DNA of 64,000 nucleotides from Heterohyrax brucei (GCA_028571685.1 CM053140.1:23975501-24039500); one strand, 5' to 3'; shown: positions 22,101-27,299, numbered from the stretch's first letter. The notes: generated by a model not told the origin, from the letters alone. A program made the numbers and translations.

Positions 22101-23019
22101 GCGGCTGCACCAGGACATCGTGCGGCTGCTGGACCAACCGAGCGGGCCCCGCAGCCCTCCTGGCCCCCATGGCCTTGGCCCTCTGCTCTGCCCGCCTGGA
22201 GCCTTCCTTCCAGGCCTCAAGGCAGCACCATCAGGGGGCAAGAAGAATCGGAGACCCCCTGGGAAGGCAGGGCTGGGGCCACAGGGGACCCGGGGACGGG
22301 GCAAGAAGCTGACGCTGGCCTGCCCAGGGCCACTGGCTGACAGCTCTGTCACCCTCTCACCTGTGGACTCGCTGGACTCGCCACGGCCCTTTGGGGGGCC
22401 TCCTGCCTCCCCTGGTGGTTTCCCCCTTGAGGGGCCATATGCAGCTGCCACTGCCGCAGCGGTGTCTCTGGCACAGCTTGGGAGTGCCGGGCGGGCGGGT
22501 CTAGGGCGCCAGCCACCAGGGGGCTGTGTGCTTAGCCTGGGCCTCCTGAACCCTGTGGCAGTGCCTCTTGACTGGGCCCGCCTGCCGCCACCGGCACCAC
22601 CAGGCCCCTCCTTCCTTCTGCCCCTGGCCCCAGGTCCCCAGCTGCTGAACCCTGGGACCCCTGTTTCTCCCCAGGAGCGGCCCCCACCGTACCTTGCCGC
22701 CCTGGGGCATGGTGAGGAATATGTGGCATCTGGGCCCCACAGCAGTCCCCGTAAGGCCCACTTCCTGCGGGTCCCCAGTGAGCATCCCTACTTGACCCCC
22801 TCCCCTGAGTCCCCAGAGCACTGGGCCAGCCCATCACCTCCCTCTGTCTCAGACTGGTCTGACTCTACACCCAGCCCGGCCACAGCTTCTGGGGCCACCT
22901 CGGCAGGGACACTGCCTGCGCAGACCATTCCCCTAACTGTCCCTGGTCCCCTCACCCAGACTCAGACCCAACTGGGGCCACACTCTGAGGTCCCCCCCAA
23001 GAGGCAGGTGTTGGCCTGA
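965..23019 (+). CDS. NOTCH3: NOTCH3, 3' portion (exons 13-33), spliced
   Basis: Single-pass Notch receptor. Ligand binding leads to S2 and S3 cleavage and release of an intracellular domain that activates CSL/RBPJ targets; in mammals it acts mainly in vascular smooth muscle and pericytes. Twenty-one exons with GT/AG borders join to 5,007 nt plus two bases of a split codon: 1,668 residues and a TGA, with every exon phase agreeing. Order: EGF 17-34, LNR1-3, heterodimerisation domain, TM, RAM, ankyrin repeats, Pro-rich PEST tail ending KRQVLA. If upstream exons match a 2,321-residue protein, the furin RTRR falls near residue 1573 and the TM near 1643, as in human NOTCH3. The tail ([19 protein letters not shown]) is NOTCH3-specific, and 18 EGF repeats before the LNRs fit 34 in total rather than the 29 of NOTCH4. 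The first 12 exons lie outside the window. No frameshift or premature stop was seen. Confidence 0.97.
1232..1383 (+). CDS. NOTCH3: NOTCH3 exon 14 (EGF 18-19)
   Basis: Acceptor gccag ends at 1231 and donor gtgagt starts at 1384. It completes the split Gly and reads [10 protein letters not shown], closing EGF 18, then nearly all of EGF 19 up to CPPGIQ. The intron before it is only 74 bp. Confidence 0.95.
1539..1652 (+). CDS. NOTCH3: NOTCH3 exon 15 (end EGF 19, EGF 20)
   Basis: Acceptor cacag ends at 1538 and donor gtatat starts at 1653. The length of 114 bp is one 38-residue EGF unit. Six cysteines are complete once the GPRC from exon 16 is added. The module lacks the Asp/Glu set typical of calcium-binding EGFs (it begins ELPSPC). 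Confidence 0.95.
1885..2318 (+). repeat. Two adjacent AfroSINE copies in intron 15
   Basis: Two diverged tRNA/RTE-type SINEs in the same orientation, about 1885-2100 and 2125-2318. Each shows the body motif (ctggtaatctt or ctggcagtcta), the 'gaaaa-gccactgaaaa' region and a tail like gactcgacggc. Together they fill most of the 925-bp intron 15. Confidence 0.75.
2578..2733 (+). CDS. NOTCH3: NOTCH3 exon 16 (end EGF 20, EGF 21, start EGF 22)
   Basis: Acceptor tgcacag ends at 2577 and donor gtaagt starts at 2734. It encodes GPRC, then a calcium-binding EGF (QQDVDEC), then the N-terminus of EGF 22 (DQDINDCDP). The last base is the first base of an Asn codon. Confidence 0.95.
2985..3308 (-). repeat. 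AfroSINE, antisense, intron 16
   Basis: Antisense SINE. The tail-side phrase 'gaccccatgtgtatggagtgg' lies at the left and the tRNA-like head (cttcagttaacggctgagtg) at 3270-3300. The middle is diverged. A MIR-like stretch precedes it at about 2800-2875. Confidence 0.65.
3472..3697 (+). CDS. NOTCH3: NOTCH3 exon 17 (EGF 22-23, start EGF 24)
   Basis: Acceptor tgtag ends at 3471 and donor gtaggc starts at 3698. It encodes the rest of EGF 22 (NPCLNGGLC), a calcium-binding EGF 23 (AQDVDEC) and the start of EGF 24 (EQDLPDCSP). It ends in phase 2. Confidence 0.95.
3812..4012 (+). repeat. AfroSINE, intron 17
   Basis: The sense head 'gaaccctggtaatgcag' is followed by a B-box-like 'gttgtcgattcaaaccc', a body matching 'ggcagttctgctctgtcc', and a tail ending in a T-rich stretch near 4010. 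Confidence 0.85.
4305..4506 (+). CDS. NOTCH3: NOTCH3 exon 18 (EGF 24-25)
   Basis: Acceptor ctgcag ends at 4304 and donor gtgggc starts at 4507. It completes a split Ser codon, finishes EGF 24 (CFNGGTC) and encodes all of EGF 25, ending in phase 0 with CQ. It is preceded by a G-rich, GGGGCGG-bearing intron stretch (4150-4290). Confidence 0.94.
4782..4935 (+). CDS. NOTCH3: NOTCH3 exon 19 (EGF 26, start EGF 27)
   Basis: Acceptor ctccag ends at 4781 and donor gtgagg starts at 4936. It starts in phase 0 with TLVDWC, encodes EGF 26 and the beginning of the unusual EGF 27 (CREAAAQI), which has a long first inter-cysteine loop. Confidence 0.95.
5119..5470 (-). repeat. MaLR-like LTR remnant, antisense, intron 19
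   Basis: It starts TGTCTTAGTCTCCTGG and continues with the 'gctgtaacagaaacactacag' type of sequence seen at the right (3') edge of MaLR LTRs read antisense. The far end is truncated. The class assignment is by recognition, not by alignment. Confidence 0.55.
5480..5692 (+). repeat. AfroSINE, intron 19
   Basis: Sense copy with body 'gcctggccgtctgcttccg' and tail 'tgacttgatggca'. It forms an inverted pair with the antisense copy beginning five bases downstream. Confidence 0.8.
5697..5905 (-). repeat. AfroSINE, antisense, intron 19
   Basis: The antisense tail 'aaccaaaccaaaccgattgc' is followed by 'gcagaactgccccatagag', 'tttccaaggagcctctgg' and the head. An A-rich run at 5751-5762 interrupts it and the tail motif is partly repeated, suggesting two overlapping insertions. 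Confidence 0.8.
5992..6150. repeat. TG-rich microsatellite, intron 19
   Basis: Alternating purine-pyrimidine (TG/CG/CA) runs at 5994-6030 and 6116-6150 are separated by unique sequence. Such tracts are commonly polymorphic. Confidence 0.8.
6256..6440 (+). CDS. NOTCH3: NOTCH3 exon 20 (EGF 27-28)
   Basis: Acceptor cctag ends at 6255 and donor gtaacg starts at 6441. It completes EGF 27 (MCQAGGQC) and runs through EGF 28 to YVCE in phase 0. Confidence 0.94.
6567..6765 (+). repeat. AfroSINE, intron 20
   Basis: Sense copy: 'gctgctaactgaggggttgg' head, 'ggcctggcagtctacttcc' body, 'gattgactcaatggcaa' tail. It occupies a third of the 604-bp intron. Confidence 0.82.
7045..7177 (+). CDS. NOTCH3: NOTCH3 exon 21 (end EGF 28, EGF 29)
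   Basis: Acceptor ccacag ends at 7044 and donor gtatgt starts at 7178. It starts in phase 0 with [10 protein letters not shown] and continues with a calcium-binding EGF (EDDVDEC) to PPGTL. Confidence 0.95.
7259..7516 (+). CDS. NOTCH3: NOTCH3 exon 22 (EGF 30-31)
   Basis: Acceptor ctccag ends at 7258 and donor gtaagc starts at 7517. It closes EGF 29 (GVLC), encodes EGF 30 with an extended first loop ([13 protein letters not shown]) and EGF 31 (EADINEC) up to SGFT. Confidence 0.95.
7595..7713 (+). CDS. NOTCH3: NOTCH3 exon 23 (end EGF 31, EGF 32)
   Basis: Acceptor cctag ends at 7594 and donor gtaggt starts at 7714. It reads GPRC, then EGF 32 with a long fourth loop, ending CHCVP in phase 0. The following 371-bp intron is pyrimidine-rich toward the next acceptor and holds nothing else recognisable. 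Confidence 0.94.
8085..8650 (+). CDS. NOTCH3: NOTCH3 exon 24 (EGF 32-34, LNR1, LNR2)
   Basis: The large 566-bp exon has acceptor ttag ending at 8084 and donor gtgagt at 8651. It closes EGF 32 (PFWGPRC), encodes EGF 33 and 34 with six cysteines each, and starts the negative regulatory region. LNR1 has the calcium-site signature CGWDGGDC, and LNR2 ends CLYDNFDC. LNRs clamp the S2 site until ligand pulls them away. High GC distinguishes it from its flanking introns. It ends in phase 2. Confidence 0.96.
8655..9700. repeat. Degenerate CTGT/CCAT tetranucleotide tract, intron 24
   Basis: About 1 kb composed largely of TGTCTGTC, CCATCTGTCC and related tetramers starting right after the exon 24 donor. 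Purine-poor composition leaves long accidental open frames (up to about 220 codons) on the + strand. It looks like an old expanded tetranucleotide array that has since diverged. Confidence 0.8.
9750..10020 (+). repeat. L2 LINE 3' remnant, intron 24
   Basis: Contains the characteristic L2 phrases 'cctttgcactggcagttt', 'tcattccctgcaggtctttg' and 'gaccttcccttcctcacc' in order. It is diverged, as expected for this ancient family. Confidence 0.75.
10028..10202 (-). repeat. AfroSINE, antisense, intron 24
   Basis: The antisense tail 'ttgctgtcaagttgatgcc' is followed by 'gctccatgaggttttcaagg' and a head-side 'gaactgccaaccttttggc'. Confidence 0.82.
10395..10580 (+). repeat. AfroSINE, intron 24
   Basis: Sense copy with 'aaggcctggctattacttc' body and 'cagctctactctgcacacac'. 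The tail is diverged. Confidence 0.75.
10641..10806 (+). repeat. AfroSINE just upstream of exon 25
   Basis: Sense copy with head 'gctggtagcacagggttaag', 'aaggtcagcagttcaattc', tail 'gtcagaatcgaccaaacag' and a T-rich end. It ends about 61 bp before the exon 25 coding start, so it may lie close to the branch point and polypyrimidine tract. Confidence 0.88.
10868..11194 (+). CDS. NOTCH3: NOTCH3 exon 25 (LNR3, heterodimerisation domain, S1 site)
   Basis: Acceptor caccag ends at 10867 and donor gtgagt starts at 11195. It encodes LNR3 ([13 protein letters not shown]) and the N-terminal heterodimerisation domain. The RTRR at 11160-11171, followed by EL, fits the furin R-X-(K/R)-R consensus and sits where S1 cleavage of NOTCH3 occurs. 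It ends in phase 2 inside a Gly codon. Very GC-rich. Confidence 0.96.
11384..11545 (+). repeat. AfroSINE, intron 25
   Basis: Sense copy starting 'gtccctgggtggtgcaaac' with 'gtgctggcagtctacttcc' and 'cagccattgaaaaacctatg'. The tail is truncated near 11545. Confidence 0.78.
11550..12340. other. Intron 25 middle, no gene recognised
   Basis: Mostly unassigned sequence. The part at 11560-11770 has the look of an old LTR or DNA-transposon relic ('cacagtttaatctgtaacatg'), but I cannot name the family. No exon-like segment with NOTCH3 homology is present. Confidence 0.5.
12345..12612. repeat. AfroSINE tail (+) abutting an antisense AfroSINE (-)
   Basis: 12345-12418 is a sense tail ('gtcagaattgactcagtgg'). 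12425-12612 is an antisense copy ('gttaattgctatcaagtcac', then 'cgggttttcagggttgtgg'). The tail-to-tail arrangement could form a hairpin. Confidence 0.75.
12746..13081 (+). repeat. Two tandem AfroSINEs upstream of exon 26
   Basis: A copy at about 12746-12907 (head 'ctacggtggttaagtgtgtg') is followed directly by a second, better preserved copy at 12909-13081 ('ccccggtggcatagtggtta', tail 'ggaagcgagtcagtggcac' and a T/G tail). The second ends 95 bp before the exon 26 coding start. Confidence 0.88.
13177..13331 (+). CDS. NOTCH3: NOTCH3 exon 26 (heterodimerisation domain, S2 region)
   Basis: Acceptor ctgcag ends at 13176 and donor gtgagg starts at 13332. It encodes the C-terminal heterodimerisation domain ([25 protein letters not shown]). 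The Ala-Val pair at 13322-13327 aligns with the ADAM S2 cleavage position of NOTCH1. That cleavage is inferred from homology. Confidence 0.95.
13407..13629 (+). CDS. NOTCH3: NOTCH3 exon 27 (transmembrane, S3, RAM)
   Basis: Acceptor ctgcag ends at 13406 and donor gtgagg starts at 13630. The hydrophobic helix at about 13438-13507 ends in LGVMV and is followed by the stop-transfer ARRKRE. The Gly-Val at 13496-13501 corresponds to the gamma-secretase S3 cut. The RAM anchor LWFP at 13535-13546 matches the (hydrophobic)-W-x-P motif that binds RBPJ. The intron before it is only 75 bp. Confidence 0.97.
13640..14560. repeat. Degenerate C/T-rich minisatellite-like tract, intron 27
   Basis: Nearly the whole intron is built of variants of 'cccctgacc' and 'cctgactcc'. 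A longer unit (aggacccagctatcacccg, then cataacccctgac) recurs at about 14219, 14348 and 14413. No coding signal. Confidence 0.7.
14670..14754 (+). CDS. NOTCH3: NOTCH3 exon 28 (post-RAM linker)
   Basis: Acceptor tcacag ends at 14669. It encodes [13 protein letters not shown] to EAKRLK, ending in phase 0. The donor gtgccg at 14755 is weak: after GT it lacks the usual A/G-A-G-T. The boundary is fixed by exon 29 continuing in frame with IEEPSMGAE, matching the KRLK-VEEP join in other mammals. Confidence 0.92.
14918..15118 (+). repeat. AfroSINE, intron 28
   Basis: Sense copy: 'ggtccctgtgtgagtggttg', 'aaggttggcagttctagcc', 'ggcctggccatctgctcc', ending in an (ACA/GCA)-rich tail. Confidence 0.82.
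15442..15632 (-). repeat. AfroSINE, antisense, intron 28
   Basis: The antisense tail 'cagttgctgtcaagtcacc' is followed by 'gggttttcaggggctggag' and head-side 'ggtggactcgaaccatcagc'. Confidence 0.83.
15745..16035 (+). repeat. Chimeric SINE with tRNA-Gly-like head, intron 28
   Basis: The head at 15749-15823 resembles tRNA-Gly: D-arm 'ggttcagtggtag', a TCC at the anticodon position, and T-arm 'gagttcaattccc' (B box). The acceptor arms no longer pair. The following segment ('gtgttgctgtgatgttg', 'cttccagactaagatgggc') resembles the 5' leader of the local RTE LINE, and the 3' part is the usual AfroSINE tail. A second copy lies at 52812. Confidence 0.8.
16212..16423 (+). repeat. AfroSINE, intron 28
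   Basis: Sense copy: 'aaaggttggcagtttgaacc', 'gccctggcaatctgcttcc', 'cacatggggtcaccatgagc', T/G-rich tail. A MIR-like stretch precedes it at about 16110-16205. It ends about 150 bp before exon 29. Confidence 0.88.
16577..16739 (+). CDS. NOTCH3: NOTCH3 exon 29 (pre-ankyrin region)
   Basis: Acceptor ctccag ends at 16576 and donor gtcagt starts at 16740. It encodes IEEPSMGAE through [11 protein letters not shown] and [12 protein letters not shown], the conserved stretch leading into the ankyrin domain. It starts in phase 0 and ends in phase 1. Confidence 0.96.
16740..17763. other. NOTCH3 intron 29, nothing recognised
   Basis: A 1,024-bp intron without an AfroSINE or other repeat that I can name. 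Short open frames on both strands have no recognisable homology. Confidence 0.6.
17764..18068 (+). CDS. NOTCH3: NOTCH3 exon 30 (ankyrin repeats 1-3)
   Basis: Acceptor cacag ends at 17763 and donor gtgaga starts at 18069. It encodes [14 protein letters not shown], an acidic loop ([13 protein letters not shown]) and two ankyrin units with the [11 protein letters not shown] and RTPLHTAV signatures. The ankyrin domain docks Mastermind and RBPJ in the nuclear complex. Confidence 0.97.
18108..18215 (+). repeat. MIR remnant, intron 30
   Basis: The diverged MIR core pattern 'agacagacctgggtttgagc' is followed by a 'gtaactgagtgat' region and an AT-rich 3' part. Confidence 0.55.
18344..18491 (+). CDS. 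NOTCH3: NOTCH3 exon 31 (ankyrin repeats)
   Basis: Acceptor gtcag ends at 18343 and donor gtaggt starts at 18492. It encodes [36 protein letters not shown] and NAVDEL. It begins in phase 0 and ends in phase 1. Confidence 0.96.
18800..18955 (+). repeat. AfroSINE, intron 31
   Basis: Sense copy: 'tctggtggtgtaggtagtta', 'cagctgctaaccaaaacgc', 'ggcctggtggtctgcttc'. Short and truncated at the tail. Confidence 0.8.
19125..19345 (+). repeat. MER5A-type hAT relic, intron 31
   Basis: Shows the ordered MER5A phrases 'ggcactgctgacgttgg', 'acaaatgtctgcagacactg' and 'cccagttgagaaccgtgg'. Non-autonomous hAT-Charlie family, old and inactive. Confidence 0.75.
19601..20520. repeat. 46-48-bp minisatellite, intron 31
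   Basis: Tandem units start at 19601, 19649, 19695, 19742, 19790 and 19838 and continue to about 20300, then decay through 20520. The core contains aggtgtacaggtgtgtg, then catgcacacagtcccctgtg. Because the usual unit is 48 bp (a multiple of 3), several frames stay open across the array on both strands. These are not genes. Confidence 0.93.
20651..20748 (+). CDS. NOTCH3: NOTCH3 exon 32 (ankyrin repeat)
   Basis: Acceptor ctacag ends at 20650 and donor gtgagc starts at 20749. It encodes [13 protein letters not shown] and [16 protein letters not shown], one ankyrin unit, ending in phase 0. Confidence 0.96.
20880..21040 (+). repeat. MIR SINE, intron 32
   Basis: Contains the MIR core 'atgtgacattgggcaagtta', then 'ctctgaaccttagttttcc' and 'cacctcatggcttgttctg'. 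Confidence 0.85.
21060..21300 (+). repeat. AfroSINE, intron 32
   Basis: Sense copy with 'ggcctggtgatctgcttctg', 'aaccctgtggagtagttctc' and a partly duplicated tail region (two T/G-rich ends, 21225-21300). Confidence 0.82.
21530..21715 (+). repeat. AfroSINE, intron 32
   Basis: Sense copy starting 'ctggtccctgggtggtacac', tail 'gttggaattgactcaacagc', T-rich end. It splits an antisense MIR-like region (21340-21400 and 21815-21865). Confidence 0.85.
21973..23019 (+). CDS. NOTCH3: NOTCH3 exon 33 (last ankyrin repeat, NLS, PEST tail, stop)
   Basis: Acceptor ctgcag ends at 21972 and the frame runs to TGA at 23017-23019. It encodes the final ankyrin unit ([18 protein letters not shown]), basic clusters suited to nuclear import ([15 protein letters not shown]) and a long Pro/Ser-rich tail. 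PPPY at 22681-22692 fits a WW-domain (NEDD4/ITCH-type) ligand. LTPSPE at 22792-22809 fits the FBXW7 phosphodegron pattern; both roles are inferred from motif. It ends KRQVLA as in NOTCH3 of other mammals. Confidence 0.97.
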   Translation, partial: EETPLFLAAREGSFEAAKLLLDHFANREITDHLDRLPRDVAQERLHQDIVRLLDQPSGPRSPPGPHGLGPLLCPPGAFLPGLKAAPSGGKKNRRPPGKAGLGPQGTRGRGKKLTLACPGPLADSSVTLSPVDSLDSPRPFGGPPASPGGFPLEGPYAAATAAAVSLAQLGSAGRAGLGRQPPGGCVLSLGLLNPVAVPLDWARLPPPAPPGPSFLLPLAPGPQLLNPGTPVSPQERPPPYLAALGHGEEYVASGPHSSPRKAHFLRVPSEHPYLTPSPESPEHWASPSPPSVSDWSDSTPSPATASGATSAGTLPAQTIPLTVPGPLTQTQTQLGPHSEVPPKRQVLA

Positions 23020-23917
23020 AATCCTCCTCAGTGCCTGGGTCTCGAAGGGCTGCGAGACATCCTAACCTGACCTCTCTTTTCTATTTAGTCCTTCTCATTC
23101 TCTTGTCTTTCCGTCAACCTTCTTTTACCCCACCTTGCTGGTGACCAAGGCAGGCCACTAGCTCAGGCTCTCATTCTTCCTTTATTTATAATGCACAGGG
23201 GCTGGCTGTCCCACCCTCCCAAACTGGGGGCAAGTCAGGACCTGCTCTTGTACTCTCCTTTCTCTTCTCTTTCCTCCCAATTCCAGTCTCACTCCTCACA
23301 CTCTTCCATGAGTGGTTATTATTTTCTTTCTTTCTTTTTTACATTTTGTATAGAAAACAAATTCATTTAAACAAACTTATTATTATTATTATTTTTTACA
23401 AAATATATATATGGAGATGCTCCTCCCTCCCTGTGAACCCCCAGTGCCCCTGTGGGGCTGAGTCTATGGGCCCATTTGGCCAAGCTGGATTCCGTGTACT
23501 CAGTGCACAGGCGAACTGGGATCCCGTGTACCAAGTACACGGCCCTGGTATGTACCAAGTAGACACTCTTAGGTGCGCCCTCTGGGGCCAGGGGTCAGGT
23601 GAGACTTGGGAGCCTCTTTCCCCACCCCTCTCCCTCACTTCACTGCATTCCAGATGTGATTTACTGTGTAACTTGTTGGGGGAAGGACCATTCTGGCCCG
23701 TGGAACCTATTCCCGGCCTCCCTACCTCCCACAGAGCCCTGCTGTCCCCTGGACCACCTACTGTTGGTTACTGGGGGTGGCTGGTGAGAACTTGGGGGCC
23801 AGGGGAGAAGCATGCATTCCATTTTGCCTCCCTGTAAATATGGGACTTGGAGAAGGAAGGAGCTGCCTGGGTGGAGACTCCTCCTCCTAGTGCTCCCCTG
23901 GCCCAGCTTCATGGCAG

Positions 23918-23923
23918 AATAAA
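23918..23923 (+). terminator. NOTCH3: Proximal AATAAA poly(A) signal
   Basis: Canonical AATAAA, followed by T-rich and GT-bearing sequence (ttaggctatttttgtaatat). It could give a 3' UTR about 100 nt shorter. Confidence 0.6.
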
Positions 23924-24023
23924 AGTATTTTTAGGCTATTTTTGTAATATGGTTCTGGTCACACCCCCTGTGTAGCTGAATACCAGCCTCTGCATTGTAC
24001 AGCCCCCAACCCCCTCACTGCCT

Positions 24024-24029
24024 AATAAA
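24024..24029 (+). terminator. NOTCH3: Distal AATAAA poly(A) signal
   Basis: AATAAA in 'cctaataaaggaatag', with a CA cleavage candidate about 15 nt on and GT-rich sequence downstream (tgatctgtgtc). Probably the main NOTCH3 3' end. Confidence 0.8.
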
Positions 24030-24049
24030 GGAATAGTTCACACTCAGTG

Positions 24050-24597
24050 TCACTGATCTGTGTCTAAATGTGGGGAATGATGGCAAGGGGGCCTTTTCTG
24101 TCTTCTTCCACCTTCAGAGCTAAACTGAGTTGCCTTCTTGGGGCATGTTGGGCTTAACTGTCTGCTTATGTGTTCTCTTTTGGCAGAGGATGTCACTGAT
24201 TGCATCAGGGGTGATAACTGACTTGAGATGAGCCAATCAGATTCCCTTACTTGAGACTTTAATTGATGCTAAGGTCATTATTTGTTGGTGGAACTTTTAA
24301 GGTCATGAGGTGGTTTAGAACTATGGATGGCCATTTTGGGACTTTTGCTAGTGTGAGTGAACAGGAGGAGAATGGAGCTTGTATGCAGGGAATGTAAGAG
24401 GTGAGATCTCATGTGGCTTCAGCAGGCTGGAAGGAGGATCATGTCCAGTTAATTCAACATTCATTCCATCAACATCGACAGGTGTTTATTGATTACTTCC
24501 TAAGTGCCTGAAGCTGGTTCTACATCAGTCTCACCTGGAAATGACCCTGTACCCATGTAATACTTCTTTATGTATGTCAGTATCTACTACATATTCC
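24050..24597. other. NOTCH3 downstream flank, nothing recognised
   Basis: Unassigned sequence with no exon, promoter or named repeat that I can support. It includes a CCAAT at about 24235, without other promoter context. Confidence 0.5.
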
Positions 24598-25032
24598 AGT
24601 CTTAGTTTCTTAGGACCGCCATCACAAAATACCACAATGTGGATGACTTTCAAGAACAGAAGTCAATTTTCTCACAATTCTGAAGGCTAGAAGTGCAAAT
24701 CAGGATATCAGCAATGTCAGTTCCACCCAAGGATTCAGAGAGTAACTGTTCCATGCCTCTCGCCTAGTTTCTGCTGGCTGCTGGCAATCCCTGGCATTCT
24801 TTTGCTACTCATAGATGCACTTTCACATGGATCTACCTATCTGTGATTCTGTCTGTCTCCTCCCCTTTTATAAAACACCCTCAGAAGGAATTAAGATTAG
24901 CATCTACTCTATTCCAGTGCAACGTCATTTAAGTGATAATATTTTCAAAGAAAGGCCCCATTTTCCCAGGTAATTTCACACTCACAGGCTGACTTCTACA
25001 CATTTTTGAAGGACACAATTCAATCTGTAACA
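24598..25032 (-). repeat. MaLR/MLT1-like LTR, antisense
   Basis: It reads 'cttagtttcttaggaccgcc', 'atcacaaaatacc' and 'ctcacaattctgaaggctag', ending 'acacaattcaatctgtaaca'. This is the antisense signature of the MLT1/MST group. Sub-family not determined. Confidence 0.7.
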
Positions 25033-25492
25033 AGTGGGGTTCTGTTTCTTGCAAACAATTGTACCTCAAGACAAGGCTATACTTACACTGAGACCCTCCA
25101 GGAAAAGAGACTGGATTTAATGTCCATTGATTCACCCTATGAGTTGACATGACAAGTAACAAAAGTCAACTCAACTGCCTTAAAAAAAGGAGATTAATTA
25201 GCTCATAAAACTAAAATGTACCAGCTTCAGGAGAGATTTGATCTAGTGGCTTAAATGAAATTAAGGACTAAGTTTCTCTTCTTTATAGATATTCTCTGGG
25301 GTTCAGTTTCAGCCTCAGGCTCCAAGTGGTACCCAACCCAATATCTGTTCTCCACCCACACAGCCTCAACCCTCCCCCCCTGTGCAAATATGTGCAAAGA
25401 TCATAGACTCCGCACCTCCACACTGTACTTTCCAGGGAAAAGAACCTTTTAACAGCTTTTGGGATTGATTTTCTATTGGCTCCAACTGGGTT

Positions 25493-25620
25493 GTGTTGTT
25501 ATTAGTTGCCATCAAGTTGGCTGTGACTCACAGTAACCTTCTGTATAACAGAATGAAAAGTTGTTCTGTCCTTTGCCGTCTTCATGATGTTTGAGTCTAT
25601 TGGGTCATGTACCCATCGTC
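25493..25620 (-). repeat. RTE LINE 3' end fragment, antisense
   Basis: Resembles the 3' terminal 120 bp of the local RTE: 'agttgccatcaagttggctg', 'tgtataacagaatgaaaag', then 'gtcttcatgatg'. Heavily diverged. Confidence 0.6.
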
Positions 25621-25639
25621 ACCCATCCTAACACAGTTT

Positions 25640-25868
25640 ATTCCAGCACTACTGATACTTAGAATCAGATCATTCTCTGCTATGGGAGTTGTCCTGTGCA
25701 TTGTGGAACGTTCAGCAGCATCCTTGGCTTCTGCCCACTAGGTGCCAGCGTGCATGTGTGTGTGCACACTTGTGCGCGCACACACACACATTGTGACAAC
25801 CAAAAATGTCTCCACGCATTGCCAACTTCTCCCAGAGGACAAATTGCCCCAGTGGGGAACCACTGCAC
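25640..25868 (+). repeat. MER5A-type hAT relic with CA/TG expansion
   Basis: Phrases 'gttgtcctgtgcattgtgg', 'caaccaaaaatgtctccacg' and 'tggggaaccactgcacc' identify MER5A. A short TG/CA microsatellite (25753-25790) has grown inside it. Confidence 0.85.
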
Positions 25869-26129
25869 CAACCAGTTGCTGTGGCCATGGGGTGCAGAAT
25901 ATACTGACTTTTAACAAGCACCCCCTGCTCTGGAACTGGAGGTAGGGTAGATTTGGGGTTAACCAGGTTGGCAGGAGCACGGATGCCTAAAAAGAAACTT
26001 AACAAATGCTTTGTTCATCTGGTTTCCTCTGGCTGTCTTTAGAGATGGGCAGATTCTTCTATTGTTCTAAGTTTATGTTCATTCACATTTCCTGCACATG
26101 TTACTTACTGTATGATTACTAAAGCAGAG

Positions 26130-26275
26130 AGTTAGTGAAACAGAAGAGTACCCTCAAAGGGATGGATTGACACGGTGGCTGCCACAATGAGCTCAAACAG
26201 AACAATAACTATGAAGGTGGCACAAGACAAGTTTCTATGAGTCAGAACCAATTTAACGGCACCTAGCAATAACAG
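26130..26275 (+). repeat. RTE LINE 3' end fragment
   Basis: It ends 'gagtcagaaccaatttaacg', then 'gcacctagcaataaca', the sense 3' terminus of the RTE family also seen complete at 30860-30920. Confidence 0.7.
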
Positions 26276-26524
26276 TAGCACTACGGACCAAGTCCTGGAC
26301 AAGTCACTGGGGGAAAGATGTTGAATTACATAGGTTGAGTCCCAGTTCTTATGAAATCTCCTCCAGTCAATCAGGGCATCTAGAGGGAACCCCTCACTAT
26401 CCTATGGAACTCAGTATTCCAGTACATGCTGACAGCATCTCATCTTGCAACTCTCTACGTGGGGACCTTTTCTCTTGTCGGGCAGGAACATCTCTCAGCA
26501 AATTTGTCTGTTTGTACATCCATC

Positions 26525-26605
26525 CAACTCTATCAACTATAACTATACCTATCTATCTAGCTACCTATCTGTATCTACCAAGCTACCTTTGTATATATGT
26601 ATGTA
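26525..26605. repeat. TATC/TACC tetranucleotide tract
   Basis: Imperfect ctat/ctac repeats, then gtatatatgtatgtat. Simple sequence. Confidence 0.7.
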
Positions 26606-26617
26606 TCAGTCTTTCAA

Positions 26618-27245
26618 GGAACCCTGGTGGTGCAGTGATTAAGGCTCACCTGCTGTTTTAGTCATCTAGGGCTGCCCTAACAGAAATACCACAGAGTGGA
26701 TGGCTTTAATAAAGGAAGGTTTATTCTCACACAGTCCGGTGGGCTACAAGTCCATATTCAGGGTGTCCGCTCCAGGTGAAGGCTTTTCCCCTTGTCAGCT
26801 CTGGAAGAAAGTCCAGTATGGCATCAGTCTTTGTCCAGGGAGTATCTTAGCACAGGAACCTCAGGTCTGAAGGACGCGTCCTTCTCCCGGTGCTGCTTTC
26901 TTGATGGTGCGGGGTTCCCAATTCTCAGCCTGCTTCTCTGTCCTTTTATCTCTTGTAGGATGAAAGGATTAAGGGTGGGGCAAGCCATACTCCAGGGAGA
27001 CTCCCTTTACAGTGGAGCAGGGAGGTGATCCTATGAAGGGATTTACAGACCCACCTTAATCTTTTAACATACGGCATAGGACAACCACAAAATGCAGGAC
27101 AGTCACAAGATACTGGGAATCATGGCCCAGTCACATGGCTACACCTATTTTTTGGGGGACACAATTCAATCCATGACACCTGCCAACCAAAAGGTCAGCA
27201 GTTCAAATCCACTAGCTGTTCCACAGGAGAAAGATTTGGTTTGGA
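26618..27245 (+). repeat. AfroSINE split by an LTR insertion
   Basis: The head (26618-26653, 'aaccctggtggtgcagtgat') and the body (from 27184, 'caaccaaaaggtcagcagtt') belong to one SINE, interrupted by the LTR at 26654-27178. The body stops early, near 27245. Confidence 0.85.
26654..27178 (-). mobile_element. Solo LTR (family A), antisense, with 5-bp TSD
   Basis: 525 bp with TG...CA ends (TGTTTTAG to CATGACA) flanked by perfect cctgc duplications at 26649-26653 and 27179-27183. Five-base duplications fit ERVL/MaLR integrases. Read on the minus strand it begins TGTCATGGATTGAATTGTG and carries sequence resembling other copies at 31936, 35741, 48921 and 62004. There are no internal viral genes. 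Confidence 0.88.
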
Positions 27246-27299
27246 ATGGCCAACGCACACAGTGGCCAGGTGGCAAGTTTGTGAACTTAATTGTATAGT

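Larger units (their letters stand above)
23020..24050 (+). other. NOTCH3: NOTCH3 3' UTR
   Basis: About 1 kb of non-coding sequence after the TGA. It includes an AT-rich block (23325-23410) with a TTA run and a TATATATA stretch, typical of regulated 3' UTRs. The 3' end is inferred from the distal poly(A) signal and a following GT-rich stretch at about 24053-24075. Confidence 0.85.

Noticed and set aside
965..23019. NOTCH4 as the identity of the Notch gene
   Set aside because: The cytoplasmic tail is long (about 350 residues from the last exon), ends KRQVLA and has the PPPY and LTPSPE motifs. Repeat counts and the inferred TM position fit NOTCH3.
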